Source: Pseudomonas sp. JM0905a (lineage in GTDB: Bacteria; Pseudomonadota; Gammaproteobacteria; Pseudomonadales; Pseudomonadaceae). Taken from it: a DNA stretch of 64,000 nt. Below, piece by piece: positions 8,698-17,225 of the stretch. The notes beneath the pieces were generated by a model. That model did not search any database. It saw nothing but the letters and a program-made list of their open reading frames with translations, and was not told where the DNA came from. The translations under genes and the position numbers were made by a program. The stretch lies in contig NZ_JACXBU010000008.1 in NCBI RefSeq assembly GCF_014700075.1, positions 248,001 through 312,000 of the forward strand, written 5' to 3'. The first letter of the stretch is position 1; every line of letters begins with the position of its first letter.

Positions 8698-9712
8698 GTG
8701 GCTGCTCACGCCACTGGTGGGCGCCGCCGGCGGCTGGCTGGCCAGCCTGATTGGCTGGCCGCTGCCGTGGATGGTGGGTTCGCTGCTGGCGGTGATCGCC
8801 GTGCGCTGCATCGGCAACCTGCCGCTGGCGGAGGTACCGGGCGCCCGCAAGTGTGGCCAGTGGGTGGTGGGTGTGGGCATTGGCCTGCACTTCACCCCGG
8901 CGGTAATCGAGCAGGTGCTGGCCAACAGCGCAATCATCCTGGTCGGCGCCGTGGCCACCACGCTCTCCAGCGTCATCGGCATCAGCCTGATGCTGCGCAG
9001 CGGCGAGGACCGCGCCACCGCGTTCTTCGCCAGCATGCCGGGGGGCGCCAGCGAAATGGTCAACCTCGGCAAGCGCAATGGCGCGGTGCTCAGCCGCGTC
9101 GCCGCCGGCCAGAGCCTGCGCCTGCTGCTGGTGGTCCTCAGCGTGCCGGCCTTGTTCCAGCTGTTCGTCGGCGTTCCCGCCGTACAGCATCAGGCAGCAT
9201 CGGTGGACTGGGGCTGGCTGGCCCTGCTGCTTGCCGGCGGCGCACTGCTGGCCCTGTTGATGCAGCGTTTCCACCAACCCAACCCTTGGCTGATCGGCCC
9301 ACTGCTGGTCAGCGCCGGGATGAGCATCGCCTTCGACCTGCAACTGGGCCTGCCGCAAGGCGCCAGCCAGCTTGGCCAATGGCTGATCGGTAGCGCCCTG
9401 GGCTGCCACTTCGACCGCGCCTTCTTCAAGCGCGCGCCCTCATTCATCGCTCGTACCCTGCTGGCCACCTCCCTGGGCATGGCTTTCGCCGCCCTTGCCG
9501 CCGAACTGCTTGGCTGGCTGGACGGACTCGACCATCGCTCGCTGATGCTGGGCATGATGCCGGGCGGCATCGCCGAACTCAGCCTCACCGCCGAAGCCCT
9601 AGGGCTCTCGGTGCCCCTGGTCACCGCCCTGCAGGTGTTGCGCCTGCTCCTGGTGCTTTTCCTCGCCGAGCCGGTGTTCCGACGCTGGCAGAAGCACAAG
9701 ACCCACGCTTAG
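8690..9712 (+). CDS. AbrB-family membrane protein (COG3180)
   Basis: 340 residues, about ten membrane helices in two similar halves. 'GWPLPWMVGSLLAV' near the N-terminus and 'FASMPGGASEMVNLG' with its second copy 'MGMMPGGIAELSLTAEALG'-like segment mark the AbrB/COG3180 duplicated domain, formerly called putative ammonia monooxygenase. Molecular function is unknown. The start codon lies inside the last codons of tctA (8-bp overlap), so it belongs to the tct operon, as with PA0751 in P. aeruginosa. A role in transport of the same substrates is possible but unproven. Confidence 0.85.
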   Translation: MPKWLLTPLVGAAGGWLASLIGWPLPWMVGSLLAVIAVRCIGNLPLAEVPGARKCGQWVVGVGIGLHFTPAVIEQVLANSAIILVGAVATTLSSVIGISLMLRSGEDRATAFFASMPGGASEMVNLGKRNGAVLSRVAAGQSLRLLLVVLSVPALFQLFVGVPAVQHQAASVDWGWLALLLAGGALLALLMQRFHQPNPWLIGPLLVSAGMSIAFDLQLGLPQGASQLGQWLIGSALGCHFDRAFFKRAPSFIARTLLATSLGMAFAALAAELLGWLDGLDHRSLMLGMMPGGIAELSLTAEALGLSVPLVTALQVLRLLLVLFLAEPVFRRWQKHKTHA

Positions 9713-9735
9713 CCCGAAAGTCCGCGAAGCCCCAA

Positions 9736-9763
9736 TAAAAAAGCCCCGCCAGATGGCGGGGCT
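9736..9763 (-). terminator. Rho-independent terminator of the OprP-like porin gene
   Basis: On the minus strand AGCCCCGCC-ATCT-GGCGGGGCT forms a 9-bp stem followed by six T residues. It lies 30 bp beyond the stop codon of the minus-strand porin gene. On the plus strand it follows the AbrB gene, but without a strong T-run. Confidence 0.85.
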
Positions 9764-9792
9764 CAAATAAAGGAGCGGAATCCCGTGTCGTC

Positions 9793-11127
9793 TTAGAACA
9801 CGTACTGGGCGCGAACAACCACGCCGTCGCCATCGTCGTCGCCGACGGCGTTGGTGGCGTTGTCCACCTTGGCTTTGACGTAGTAGCCGCTGATCTTGAC
9901 GGCTTCGTTGGCGTACCAGTTCAGACCGAGGTTGTGCACCTTGGCTTCGACGTCATCGATGTTGGCGAAGGCGCCGTTGTCGTCTTCAGCCTTGATGTTG
10001 TCGTAGCGGTAGAACACTTCCCAGGCGCCGATGCGGTTGTTCGACGGCTTGATCTTGTCGAACTTGCCCAGTTTGTAGTCACGGGCTTCGCCGGTCAGGG
10101 TGTAGGCCAGCTGGACGTAGTAGCCGTCGGCATCGATGTCTTCGCGGTTGGCAGCCTTGGCTTCGACTTCGCGCTTCAGGTATTCGCTCTGGATGGAGAA
10201 CGGACCGGTAGCGAAGGCGGCTTCCAGACCCCAGGTGCTGTCGTTGTCGAAAGCGCCGGCCGGGGTGTTGTTGGCACCGGCCAGAACCAGGCGGTTGCCG
10301 TTGGCGCCAGCGTCCTGACCACCGTCGGTGCTCACGCCGCGCATGCCCAGGCGGCTGCGGATACGGCCATCGAAAGCGGTGTCGGACAGGTCGCGCTGGG
10401 CGTAGTTCACGCCGAAGTGCAGGACGTTGCCGGCTTCGTGCATCGGGGCGAATACGCCGCGAGCGTTGAACTGCTTGACGCTGTCGCCGTCCTTGTCCTG
10501 GTTGGTGGCGTCGTTGGCCATGATGCCAGCGGAGCCGTACAGGGAGGCGCCGTAGGTGCCGGCAACCTGAACGCCCATGCCGCCGTTGTGGGCGTTGACG
10601 TAGTCAGCCAGGTCGTAGGCAGCGGTACGCTCCTGAGCGGTTACCCACTTGGAGCTGGTGGCTTTTTCCAGGCCGAAGTCGGGGTCGAAGCGACCCATCT
10701 TGATGGCGATGGGGGCAAAGCCCAGATAGGAGATGGAAGCTTCGTCGAAGTAGCCGTCGCCGTTGGCGTCGCTGCCGCTACCGCCACGGTTGTCACCGCC
10801 GGCGTTGTGGGAGAAGTCGTAGTTGACCTGATAGGCCCAGTCGGTGAAGGCGATACCACCGATTTCCAGGAAGGCGCGACGGAAGTAACCGGCGTCGGCG
10901 GTGTTGCCGTTTACGGTGTAGAAACCGTCGAAGCGGCTGTAGTCAGCCTGCAGGCGACCGCCGAGCTTGAAGCTGAAAGCCTTGTCGGTGGTGCCGACTT
11001 CCAGGCCGCCTTTGGTCTTGATGACGATATCGGCGCCGTCGGTGGTAACGGTACCGGCGAAAGCCTGGGCGGAAATGGCCAGAGCCATGGCGCTGGCGGC
11101 AAAACCGGCGAAGTGCTTACGGATCAT
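9793..11127 (-). CDS. Phosphate/polyphosphate-selective porin, OprP/OprO family
   Basis: 444 residues with a 24-residue signal peptide ([11 protein letters not shown]). The mature protein begins '[19 protein letters not shown]', a typical OprO/OprP opening, then '[16 protein letters not shown]' and '[11 protein letters not shown]'. It ends in '[10 protein letters not shown]', with the terminal Phe needed for outer-membrane assembly. These trimeric 16-stranded porins take up phosphate, pyrophosphate or polyphosphate. Some paralogs are not phosphate-regulated, and only a weak Pho-box-like sequence is present here (11237-11254). OprO cannot be separated from OprP by inspection. It appears monocistronic, with a strong downstream terminator. 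Confidence 0.85.
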   Translation of the reverse strand: MIRKHFAGFAASAMALAISAQAFAGTVTTDGADIVIKTKGGLEVGTTDKAFSFKLGGRLQADYSRFDGFYTVNGNTADAGYFRRAFLEIGGIAFTDWAYQVNYDFSHNAGGDNRGGSGSDANGDGYFDEASISYLGFAPIAIKMGRFDPDFGLEKATSSKWVTAQERTAAYDLADYVNAHNGGMGVQVAGTYGASLYGSAGIMANDATNQDKDGDSVKQFNARGVFAPMHEAGNVLHFGVNYAQRDLSDTAFDGRIRSRLGMRGVSTDGGQDAGANGNRLVLAGANNTPAGAFDNDSTWGLEAAFATGPFSIQSEYLKREVEAKAANREDIDADGYYVQLAYTLTGEARDYKLGKFDKIKPSNNRIGAWEVFYRYDNIKAEDDNGAFANIDDVEAKVHNLGLNWYANEAVKISGYYVKAKVDNATNAVGDDDGDGVVVRAQYVF

Positions 11128-11236
11128 CGAAGGGTTCCCCTATTGGTCTTTAGCGTTAGAAAACACTCGAGCGCTGGGCTCGTTGGTGCTGGTGGGGAAT
11201 CTTGGCGGCGGGTTATTTCAGCTCAGTTGCTTCTAT

Positions 11237-11254
11237 ATAAATATTTTGTGACAA
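11237..11254 (-). promoter_or_regulatory. Weak Pho-box-like sequence upstream of the OprP-like gene
   Basis: On the minus strand TTGTCACAAAATATTTAT matches 12 of 18 positions of the Pho-box consensus CTGTCATAAAWCTGTCAT; the first half is good and the second poor. It lies about 110 bp upstream of the porin ATG in an AT-rich stretch. PhoB control is possible but weakly supported. Confidence 0.25.
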
Positions 11255-11410
11255 CGGAACTTTTTTACTCCGATTTTTCATAAGCGAAGAAGCGCTCTGG
11301 AACGCGGCTTTCAGCCGATTCCCAGGGCTTTTTCGAGCAAAAATGAAATGAAGGCTTCGACTTGCGAATTTGACGATTCGCGTCTACCGGTAGGTCGGAG
11401 GATCGTTGCG

Positions 11411-11644
11411 CTAGAGGGATTCGCGGCGCTTCTGCGCCAGGTGCGCGGCCAGGTCGTCGACTTCGGCGCCCTGGCTATCCGTCATGAAACGGACGACAGC
11501 CTGGGTCAGTTTCATCTGCTTGATGAAACGCCTGCAGTTGCGGCAGAGCATGAGGTGGCGGCGCATGGCCATGCGCTCGCGAAAGCTCAGTTCGCCGTCG
11601 AGCAGATCGCTGGAGCGGGCAACCAGTTCCTTGCACGTCAGCAT
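11411..11644 (-). CDS. Zinc-finger anti-sigma factor (ZAS/zf-HC2 type), soluble
   Basis: 77 residues. The HxxxCxxC motif (His30, Cys34, Cys37 in RRHLMLCRNC) is the zinc-binding signature of anti-sigma domains. No membrane helix follows, so this is a cytoplasmic anti-sigma factor and not the commoner membrane-anchored kind. The start overlaps the end of the sigma gene by 7 bp, giving coupled synthesis of sigma factor and inhibitor. It should bind the sigma factor encoded immediately upstream. The arrangement matches PA3284-PA3286 in P. aeruginosa. Confidence 0.85.
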   Translation of the reverse strand: MLTCKELVARSSDLLDGELSFRERMAMRRHLMLCRNCRRFIKQMKLTQAVVRFMTDSQGAEVDDLAAHLAQKRRESL

Positions 11645-12249
11645 TGGCCTGTCTCCTCGAAATGTTCCAGCGTGGCGAACAGCTTCAGGCGCCCACGATG
11701 CAGCAGTACCCGGACATTGGAGAGCGAGATCTCCAACAAATTACAGATTTCCTCCAACTCCAGCCCCTGGCGCTCACGCAGCAGCACCACACCGCGTTGC
11801 ATCTCCGAAAGGCTCAGCAGGGTCTTTTCCAGGCATTCGCGCAGTTCGTCTTCGGTGAGCAGGGCTTCCGGCGAGTCCTCGTGCCAGGCCGGCACTCTCG
11901 CGGCCCAGTGACCGTCTTCGGCGAAGCGGGCGTCGTCCACGGTGCCATGAGGCGCGGGAAGATCGTCCAGCAGCACCTCGCGACGGTTCTGCTTGAGGCG
12001 GCTGCGGGCAGCATTGGCAACGATGGTGAGGAGCCAGGTCTTGAGGCTGGAACGCTGCTGGAAGCCGTCCAGGTTGCGCACCACGGCCAGCCAGGCGTCC
12101 TGAACGACTTCATCGGCGTAGCGCTGGCCGACGATGGCGTAGGCCACCGCGCGCATGGCGCTCTGGTAGGCGCCGATGAGTTCGCGAAAAGCTCCCTGCT
12201 CCCCGGCCAGCAGCCGGGGTAGCAGGTCAGCGTCGGCCGGGTGGCTCAT
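11638..12249 (-). CDS. ECF-family RNA polymerase sigma factor
   Basis: 203 residues. Region 2 spans about 12-85 ('FRELIGAYQSAMRAVAYAI', then the DNA-contacting 'ADEVVQDAWLAVVRNL' and 'LKTWLLTIVANAARSRL'). Region 4 spans about 130-190 with the helix-turn-helix 'LELEEICNLLEISLSNVRV'. Regions 1 and 3 are absent, as in ECF sigma factors. It begins exactly at the end of the KAS III gene (TGATG, one base shared) and overlaps the anti-sigma gene. Target promoters are unknown; autoregulation of its operon would be typical. Confidence 0.9.
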   Translation of the reverse strand: MSHPADADLLPRLLAGEQGAFRELIGAYQSAMRAVAYAIVGQRYADEVVQDAWLAVVRNLDGFQQRSSLKTWLLTIVANAARSRLKQNRREVLLDDLPAPHGTVDDARFAEDGHWAARVPAWHEDSPEALLTEDELRECLEKTLLSLSEMQRGVVLLRERQGLELEEICNLLEISLSNVRVLLHRGRLKLFATLEHFEETGQC

Positions 12250-13370
12250 CAGCGCTTGCGCAGAATCACGCTGCCGATGGAGTAGCCGGCACCAAAGGAG
12301 CTGAGCACGCCCAGCGCGCCGCTGGGCAGGTCGTCCTGGTGCTTGTGGAAGGCGATCACGGAACCGGCGGAGCTGGTGTTGGCGTAGGTGTCGAGGATCA
12401 CCGGCGCCTCGTCGGCTTCGGCGTCACGGCCCAGCAGCTTGCGGGCGATCAGCAGGTTCATGTTGAGGTTGGCCTGGTGCAGCCAGAAGCGCTTCACGTC
12501 GGCGACGTTGAGCTTGTTCTCCTCCAGGTGGGTGGCGATCAGCTCGGCCACCATCGGGCAGACGTCCTTGAACACCTTGCGTCCTTCCTGGACGAACAGC
12601 TTGTCGCGAGCGCCCACGCCCTCTTCCGCGGCGCGGTTGAGGAAGCCGAAGTTGTTGCGGATGTTGTTGGAGAACTGGGTCAGCAACTTGGTGCCGACCA
12701 CGTCGAACTGGTGCTTGGAGGTCGCCTGGTCAGCGCGCTCGATGACCACTGCGGTGGCGGCGTCGCCGAAGATGAAGTGGCTGTCGCGATCGCGGAAGTT
12801 CAGGTGGCCGGTGCAGATTTCCGGGTTGACCATCAGGATGGCGCGGGCCTGGCCGGTCTGTACCGCGTTGGTAGCGGCCTGGATGCCGAAGGTGGCCGAG
12901 GAGCAGGCGACGTTCATGTCGTAGCCGAAGCCGTTGATGCCCAGGGCCGCCTGGACTTCGATAGCCACCGCCGGATAGGCGCGTTGCAGGTTGGAGCAGG
13001 CGACGATCACGCCGTCGATGTCAGCCGGGGTCTTGCCGGCGCGTTCCAGAGCCTGATTGGCAGCGCTTACGGCCATCTCGCAGAGGATGCCCCACTCGTC
13101 GTTGGAGCGCTCGGGGATGCGCGGGGTCATGCGCTTGGGATCGAGGATGCCGTCCTTGTCCACCACGAAGCGGCTCTTGATGCCGGACGCCTTCTCGATG
13201 AAAGCCACGCTGGATTCGGCCAGTGCCTCGATTTCGCCACGCTCGATCGCGTCGGCATTTTCCGCGTTGAAGGCCTGTACATAGGCATTGAAGGACGCCA
13301 CCAGCTCCTCGTTGGAGATGCTGTTGGTCGGGGTATACAGGCCGGTGCCACTGATCACGACATTGTGCAC
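12249..13370 (-). CDS. Beta-ketoacyl-ACP synthase III-like protein (FabH family)
   Basis: 373 residues, longer than E. coli FabH (317). The Cys-His-Asn triad is present: Cys156 in [10 protein letters not shown], His298 in WLHQANLN and Asn331 in TYANTSSAG. 'GTGLYTP' near the N-terminus and '[14 protein letters not shown]' at the C-terminus are family motifs. The closest known counterpart by gene order is PA3286, reported to condense octanoyl-CoA from beta-oxidation with malonyl-ACP, shunting it into fatty-acid synthesis. It is the first gene of an operon with an ECF sigma/anti-sigma pair. A GC-rich inverted repeat (13391-13410) lies just before its ribosome-binding site. Confidence 0.88.
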   Translation of the reverse strand: MHNVVISGTGLYTPTNSISNEELVASFNAYVQAFNAENADAIERGEIEALAESSVAFIEKASGIKSRFVVDKDGILDPKRMTPRIPERSNDEWGILCEMAVSAANQALERAGKTPADIDGVIVACSNLQRAYPAVAIEVQAALGINGFGYDMNVACSSATFGIQAATNAVQTGQARAILMVNPEICTGHLNFRDRDSHFIFGDAATAVVIERADQATSKHQFDVVGTKLLTQFSNNIRNNFGFLNRAAEEGVGARDKLFVQEGRKVFKDVCPMVAELIATHLEENKLNVADVKRFWLHQANLNMNLLIARKLLGRDAEADEAPVILDTYANTSSAGSVIAFHKHQDDLPSGALGVLSSFGAGYSIGSVILRKR

Positions 13371-13862
13371 GGTCGATCCTCTCGATACTGGGCCGCTCGC
13401 TCGAGCGGCCGGTTCAGGCAGTCAGCCGCCAGCCGAAGGGGCCAGCAGCGGAAAACGGTCGTCCCGCCAGGCGGGATGGAACTGCAAACAGGGGTGGAAG
13501 CCATTGCGCGAACATCCCTCGTCGCGCCCCGCTGACGCCTTTCGCGCCATCGGCGAAATCGCCGGAATCCTCCTTGCGGATGCTCCACTTTTTATCCAGA
13601 TGCGAAGGTTAACGCCAGAAACGACGGCTGGCGACGGGGACTTTCGCCAAAATATGGGGGAAGTGATGCGAACGGATAGTCAGTTTGCGACCTTCAGGTG
13701 ACAAAGCGTAGTAAGGCTTCGCGAAGACGGGACAAGCGGTATCGGACGGCCGTGACCAGGAGAGGGACGACCTGTGAGTCCTGAAAGTCGAGCCTGGGGT
13801 TTTCCGGTGCGGCGCCGGGCGTTAAGGTGCACGGCCCCACTTCGGCAAATGGAGAGCCTTCG
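13371..13862. other. Divergent intergenic region between KAS III and HIT genes
   Basis: This 492-bp stretch contains no convincing gene. It holds a 9-bp inverted repeat GGCCGCTCG-CT-CGAGCGGCC (13391-13410), 20 bp before the KAS III start, and a second small palindrome TCCCGCC-A-GGCGGGA (13462-13476). An AT-richer patch at about 13585-13665 is the likeliest place for the promoters. No specific sigma-factor box could be assigned. Confidence 0.5.
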
Positions 13863-14294
13863 ATGAGCCTGCACGGCACTTATGATCCGCAGAACGTCTT
13901 CGCCCAGATCATTCGCGGCGAGGCCCCCTGCTACAAACTCTACGAAGACGACGATGTACTCGCCTTCCTCGACATCTTCCCGCAGTCCTTCGGCCACACC
14001 CTGGTCATCCCCAAACGCTCCGCCGCACGCAACATCCTGGAGATCGAGGCCGACGCCCTGGCCAAGGTGATGGCCGTGGTGCAACGCCTGACCCACGTGC
14101 TGGTGAAAGAGCTGGAGCCGGCAGGCGTCCAGGTGGCGCAATTCAACGGCGCCCCCGCGGGCCAGACCGTCTTCCACATTCATATGCACATCGTGCCGCG
14201 CTTCAAGGGCGAGTCGCTGGGCATCCACGCCAGCAAGAAGGCTGACCCGAACGAGCTGCAAGCCCTGCAGGCGCGCCTGCTGAAGCACCTCTGA
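13863..14294 (+). CDS. HIT family protein (nucleotide hydrolase/transferase)
   Basis: 143 residues from the ATG at 13863, which is preceded by GGAGAG; an in-frame ATG 36 bp upstream has no ribosome-binding site. The histidine triad is H105-x-H107-x-H109 (FHIHMHIVPRF), the catalytic signature of the HIT superfamily. 'NVFAQIIRGEAPCYKLYEDD' and 'GHTLVIPKR' are typical of the bacterial HinT/Fhit-like branch. Such proteins hydrolyse AMP-lysine, dinucleoside polyphosphates or related substrates; the substrate here is unknown. The gene stands alone, with a hairpin after it. Confidence 0.9.
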   Translation: MSLHGTYDPQNVFAQIIRGEAPCYKLYEDDDVLAFLDIFPQSFGHTLVIPKRSAARNILEIEADALAKVMAVVQRLTHVLVKELEPAGVQVAQFNGAPAGQTVFHIHMHIVPRFKGESLGIHASKKADPNELQALQARLLKHL

Positions 14295-14302
14295 AGCACC
14301 TT

Positions 14303-14330
14303 GGTGGAAATCTCCCAAGGGATTTCCACC
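14303..14330. terminator. Hairpin between convergent HIT and LysR genes
   Basis: GGTGGAAATC and GATTTCCACC form a perfect 10-bp stem with an 8-base loop. It lies 8 bp after the HIT stop codon and 38 bp from the end of the convergent LysR gene. No T-run follows on either strand, so termination efficiency is uncertain. Confidence 0.45.
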
Positions 14331-14368
14331 CTGCCCGGGCTCCGGTCGGAGATTCCAGCGCTGGCGCC

Positions 14369-15283
14369 CTACTCCCCTGCCTTGTCCAGTACCTGCCGGC
14401 TGCGCTCGAACCAGGCCAGCAGGTAGTCAGCCAGCACCTGGGTGCGCCGGGGCAAGCCGCCCTGCCAGGGATGGACGAGGAATACCGGCGTCTGTCGGGT
14501 CTGGTAGTCGCGCAGCAGCCACACCAGCCGGCCATCAGCCAGTTCGTCGTAGATCATGTAGGACGGCAGCCGCGCGATGCCGGCACCGGACATGGCTGCC
14601 TTTTTCAGCAGGCTGTAGTGATTGCTCGCCAAAGCGCCCGCCACCTTGACCCGTTCCAGCTGGTGCTGGCGGTGGTAGAGCCATTCTTCAAAACTGCTGT
14701 AGTGAGTGTTCAGCAGGCACTGGTGCCGGGCTAGGTCCGTCGGCTGCAGCGGTTCGCCATGCTCGGCGAGGTAGGCCGGCGTGGCGCAGGTGATTTCCTG
14801 TAGCGAGAAGAGCGGCCGGGCCACCAGGCGATCGTCGATGTCCATCCCCGAGCGGATGGCCAGGTCGAAGCCTTCGGCCACCAGGTCGCGGTAGCCATTG
14901 TGCAAGTCCAGCTCGATGCGGATCTGCTGGTACTGCCGGGTGAAATCCAGCAGCAGCGCATCGAAGAAGGTTTCCCCCAGTGATACGGGGACCGTCAGCC
15001 GTACGCAGCCGGCCAGATCTTCCTGCAGCCGCCGCACCGACTGCCTGGCCCGCTCAGCCTGGGCGGCCAGTGCCTGGGCCTCCGGCAGCAGCGCGGCGCC
15101 AGCGGCGGTCAAGTCCAGGCGGCGGGTGGTGCGGTGCAGCAGCGCAGCTCCCAGGCCCTGTTCCAGCAGGCGAATGCGCTTGGACAATTGCCCCTTGCTG
15201 CAACCCAGGCGCTCGGCCGCCGAGGTGAAACTGCCGGCTTCCATCAGCACCGCGAAGGCTGCCAGATCGTCCATTTCGCTCAT
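14369..15283 (-). CDS. LysR-family transcriptional regulator
   Basis: 304 residues from the ATG at 15283; a GTG nine bases upstream is less likely. The N-terminal helix-turn-helix (about residues 3-62) contains 'FAVLMEAGSFTSAAERLGCSKGQLSKRIRLLE', close to the LysR consensus. The C-terminal effector domain (about 90-295) has the usual 'LTVPVSLGE' opening. It is transcribed away from the SDR gene across a 122-bp gap, the classical layout in which a LysR protein regulates its divergent neighbour and itself. The effector is unknown. The gap is AT-rich and carries GGAAATCTTTGG-type partial symmetry. Confidence 0.9.
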   Translation of the reverse strand: MSEMDDLAAFAVLMEAGSFTSAAERLGCSKGQLSKRIRLLEQGLGAALLHRTTRRLDLTAAGAALLPEAQALAAQAERARQSVRRLQEDLAGCVRLTVPVSLGETFFDALLLDFTRQYQQIRIELDLHNGYRDLVAEGFDLAIRSGMDIDDRLVARPLFSLQEITCATPAYLAEHGEPLQPTDLARHQCLLNTHYSSFEEWLYHRQHQLERVKVAGALASNHYSLLKKAAMSGAGIARLPSYMIYDELADGRLVWLLRDYQTRQTPVFLVHPWQGGLPRRTQVLADYLLAWFERSRQVLDKAGE

Positions 15284-15405
15284 GGGAACCACCGCCCTAT
15301 TGTTTCTATTTGAAAACCAAAGATTTCCAATTAGCTGGATTATCGACCACAGACCGCACTCTACACTGAACCCGTCTTCCCTTCCCCCACACAGGAGCCG
15401 GTCCC

Positions 15406-16005
15406 ATGAAAATCATCCTCGTCGGTGCCAGCGGCACCATCGGCAAAGCCATCGACCAAGAGCTCAAGGAGCGTCACGAGATCATTCGCGTCGGCCTCAG
15501 CAGCGGCGACTTGCAGGCGGACATCACCGACCCGGCGTCGATCCGCGCGCTGTTCGAAAAGGCAGGCCCCTTCGATGCGCTGATCAGCGCCGCCGGCAAG
15601 GTGCACTTCGGTGCCCTGGCGGAAATGGGTGAAGCGGAATTCGCCGTCGGCCTGAAGGACAAGCTGATGGGCCAGGTGAACCTGGTGCTGATCGGCCGCG
15701 AGTTCGCCAACGACGGCGCCTCCTTCACCCTCACCTCCGGGGTGCTGAGCCACGACCCGATCCGCTTTGGCGCCTCCGCCAGCATGGTCAACGGCGCCAT
15801 CGATTCCTTCGTGCGCAGCGCAGCCCTCGAGCTGCCGCGCGGCATGCGCATCAACAGCGTCAGCCCCACCGTGGTCGAGGAAGCGTTGCCGGCCTACGGC
15901 CCGTACTTCCGCGGCTACAAGGCAGTGCCGGCGGCTGAGGCGGCCCTGGCCTATGCAAAGAGTGCCGAAGGTGCGCAGACCGGGCAGATCTACCGGGTCT
16001 GGTAA
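15406..16005 (+). CDS. Short-chain dehydrogenase/reductase-like protein
   Basis: 199 residues. The Rossmann motif GASGTIG (residues 7-13) and 'DALISAAG' (57-64) show an SDR fold, as do 'SGVLS' and 'MRINSVSPTVV'. The catalytic YxxxK is missing: the aligned positions read FGASASMVN (about 121-129), with Phe/Gly for Tyr and Ser for Lys. The protein is also shorter than typical SDRs (about 250). It may bind a nucleotide or use a different mechanism. The divergent LysR gene probably regulates it. RBS AGGAG precedes the ATG. Confidence 0.82.
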   Translation: MKIILVGASGTIGKAIDQELKERHEIIRVGLSSGDLQADITDPASIRALFEKAGPFDALISAAGKVHFGALAEMGEAEFAVGLKDKLMGQVNLVLIGREFANDGASFTLTSGVLSHDPIRFGASASMVNGAIDSFVRSAALELPRGMRINSVSPTVVEEALPAYGPYFRGYKAVPAAEAALAYAKSAEGAQTGQIYRVW

Positions 16006-16011
16006 GGCGCG

Positions 16012-16407
16012 CTACAGCTCGCCGGCGTAACACACCGGCGAACTGGGAGGGCCGCAGCGTTCCAGTTCTTCTTCGAGGAACTCGGCCAGGACTACCGCGT
16101 TGTTGTGCACTTCGTCCTTCGCCGCGTAAAGCAGCGTCAGGTTGCCCTTGCGAGCCATCTCCAGCAGCCCTTGCCAGTGCTCGGGATGCGCCGTCAGCTC
16201 GGCGCGGTAGAGCAGGCGGAATTCGTCGAACAGCGCCGGGTCGTGGCAGAACTGCTTGCGCAGGGTGTCCGACGGCGCCACCACCTTCAGCCAGTCGGCC
16301 AGGCCAAGTGACGCCTTGCTGCAGCCACGCGGCCACAGGCGATCCACCAGCACCCGCTGGCCATCGGTGGGCTGCGCAGCTTCATACACTCGCTTGTACT
16401 GGATCAT
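16012..16407 (-). CDS. DUF488 family protein
   Basis: 131 residues from the ATG at 16407; the frame stays open upstream but crosses the divergent lipoprotein gene. 'VLVDRLWPRGCSK' near residues 19-31 and 'LTLLYAAKDEVHNNAVVL' near 90-107 are the DUF488 hallmarks. The family is cytoplasmic and of unknown function; members often sit near stress genes. It ends 6 bp from the convergent SDR gene and diverges from the lipoprotein gene across 66 bp. Confidence 0.88.
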   Translation of the reverse strand: MIQYKRVYEAAQPTDGQRVLVDRLWPRGCSKASLGLADWLKVVAPSDTLRKQFCHDPALFDEFRLLYRAELTAHPEHWQGLLEMARKGNLTLLYAAKDEVHNNAVVLAEFLEEELERCGPPSSPVCYAGEL

Positions 16408-16473
16408 CTGCCCTCTCCACCCTTGAGCCTGGCGCCTCGCACCGGTAACGTGGCCGCTCCCTGAAGGAGACCC

Positions 16474-17148
16474 ATGATGCGCTTCGCCCGCCCCTTGCTG
16501 TTCAGCCTCTTGCCACTCTTCGGCGCCTGCCAGATGTTCGCCGAAAAAGCCCCTGCCCCCGCCACCAACCTGGTGCGCCTGCAAGGTGAGCTGAGCGTAG
16601 ACGCAGGCCAGGTGATGTTCAGCCCCTGCGGCGAAAAACGCCGCTTTACCCTGGCGGACACCGGCGCCACCGGCCTGTTGCCGGAGGCGGCCAACCTCTC
16701 GGCAGATGGTCCAGGCACGCTGTTCGCCGACATCCGCGCCAGCATGGGACCGACCAGCGCCAAAGGCGCCGATGGCCAACTGGACCTGCAGACCCTCTAT
16801 CGCCTGCAACGCGAAGGCCACGGCTGCCAGGACATCAACTTCAAGCGCCTGCTGCTGCGCGCCAGCGGCAATGAGCCGGACTGGAGCGTGAGCGTCAGCG
16901 AAAAGGGCCTGAAACTCGACCGTCCCGGCCAGCCCTCCCTTGCCCTGCCCTATATGGAAGAACAGCTGCCGGACGGCCGCTTCAACCTGTCCAGCGAAGC
17001 CAACGGCCAACGCCTGGAACTGTGGGTAGCTCCGCAACGCTGCGTGGACGGCATGAGCGGCACCGTCCAGCACCTCACCGCCGAGCTGCGCATGGACGGC
17101 AAGGTGCAGCGTGGCTGCGCGTCATTCGGCGGCGCGCGCAACGACTGA
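16474..17148 (+). CDS. Conserved lipoprotein (COG3650-like)
   Basis: 224 residues with a lipoprotein signal peptide (LLPLFGAC, lipidated Cys at about 19). Two consecutive ATG codons are possible starts; AGGAG suits the second (16477) slightly better. The mature part has four further cysteines (in FSPCGEKR, GHGCQD, PQRCVDG and RGCASF) that could form two disulfides. 'SGNEPDWSVSVSEKGL' is characteristic of COG3650/DUF-type envelope proteins. 'PQRCVDGMSG' near the end resembles the DUF306/META-type ending. Function unknown; probably periplasmic or outer-membrane attached. Confidence 0.8.
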   Translation: MMRFARPLLFSLLPLFGACQMFAEKAPAPATNLVRLQGELSVDAGQVMFSPCGEKRRFTLADTGATGLLPEAANLSADGPGTLFADIRASMGPTSAKGADGQLDLQTLYRLQREGHGCQDINFKRLLLRASGNEPDWSVSVSEKGLKLDRPGQPSLALPYMEEQLPDGRFNLSSEANGQRLELWVAPQRCVDGMSGTVQHLTAELRMDGKVQRGCASFGGARND

Positions 17149-17225
17149 TACGAACACGCATCCCGGGGCTCCCTTTCCGTCCTTCGCCACTAAGCTGAGT
17201 GAAGGACCAAAGGAAGGAGAACACC

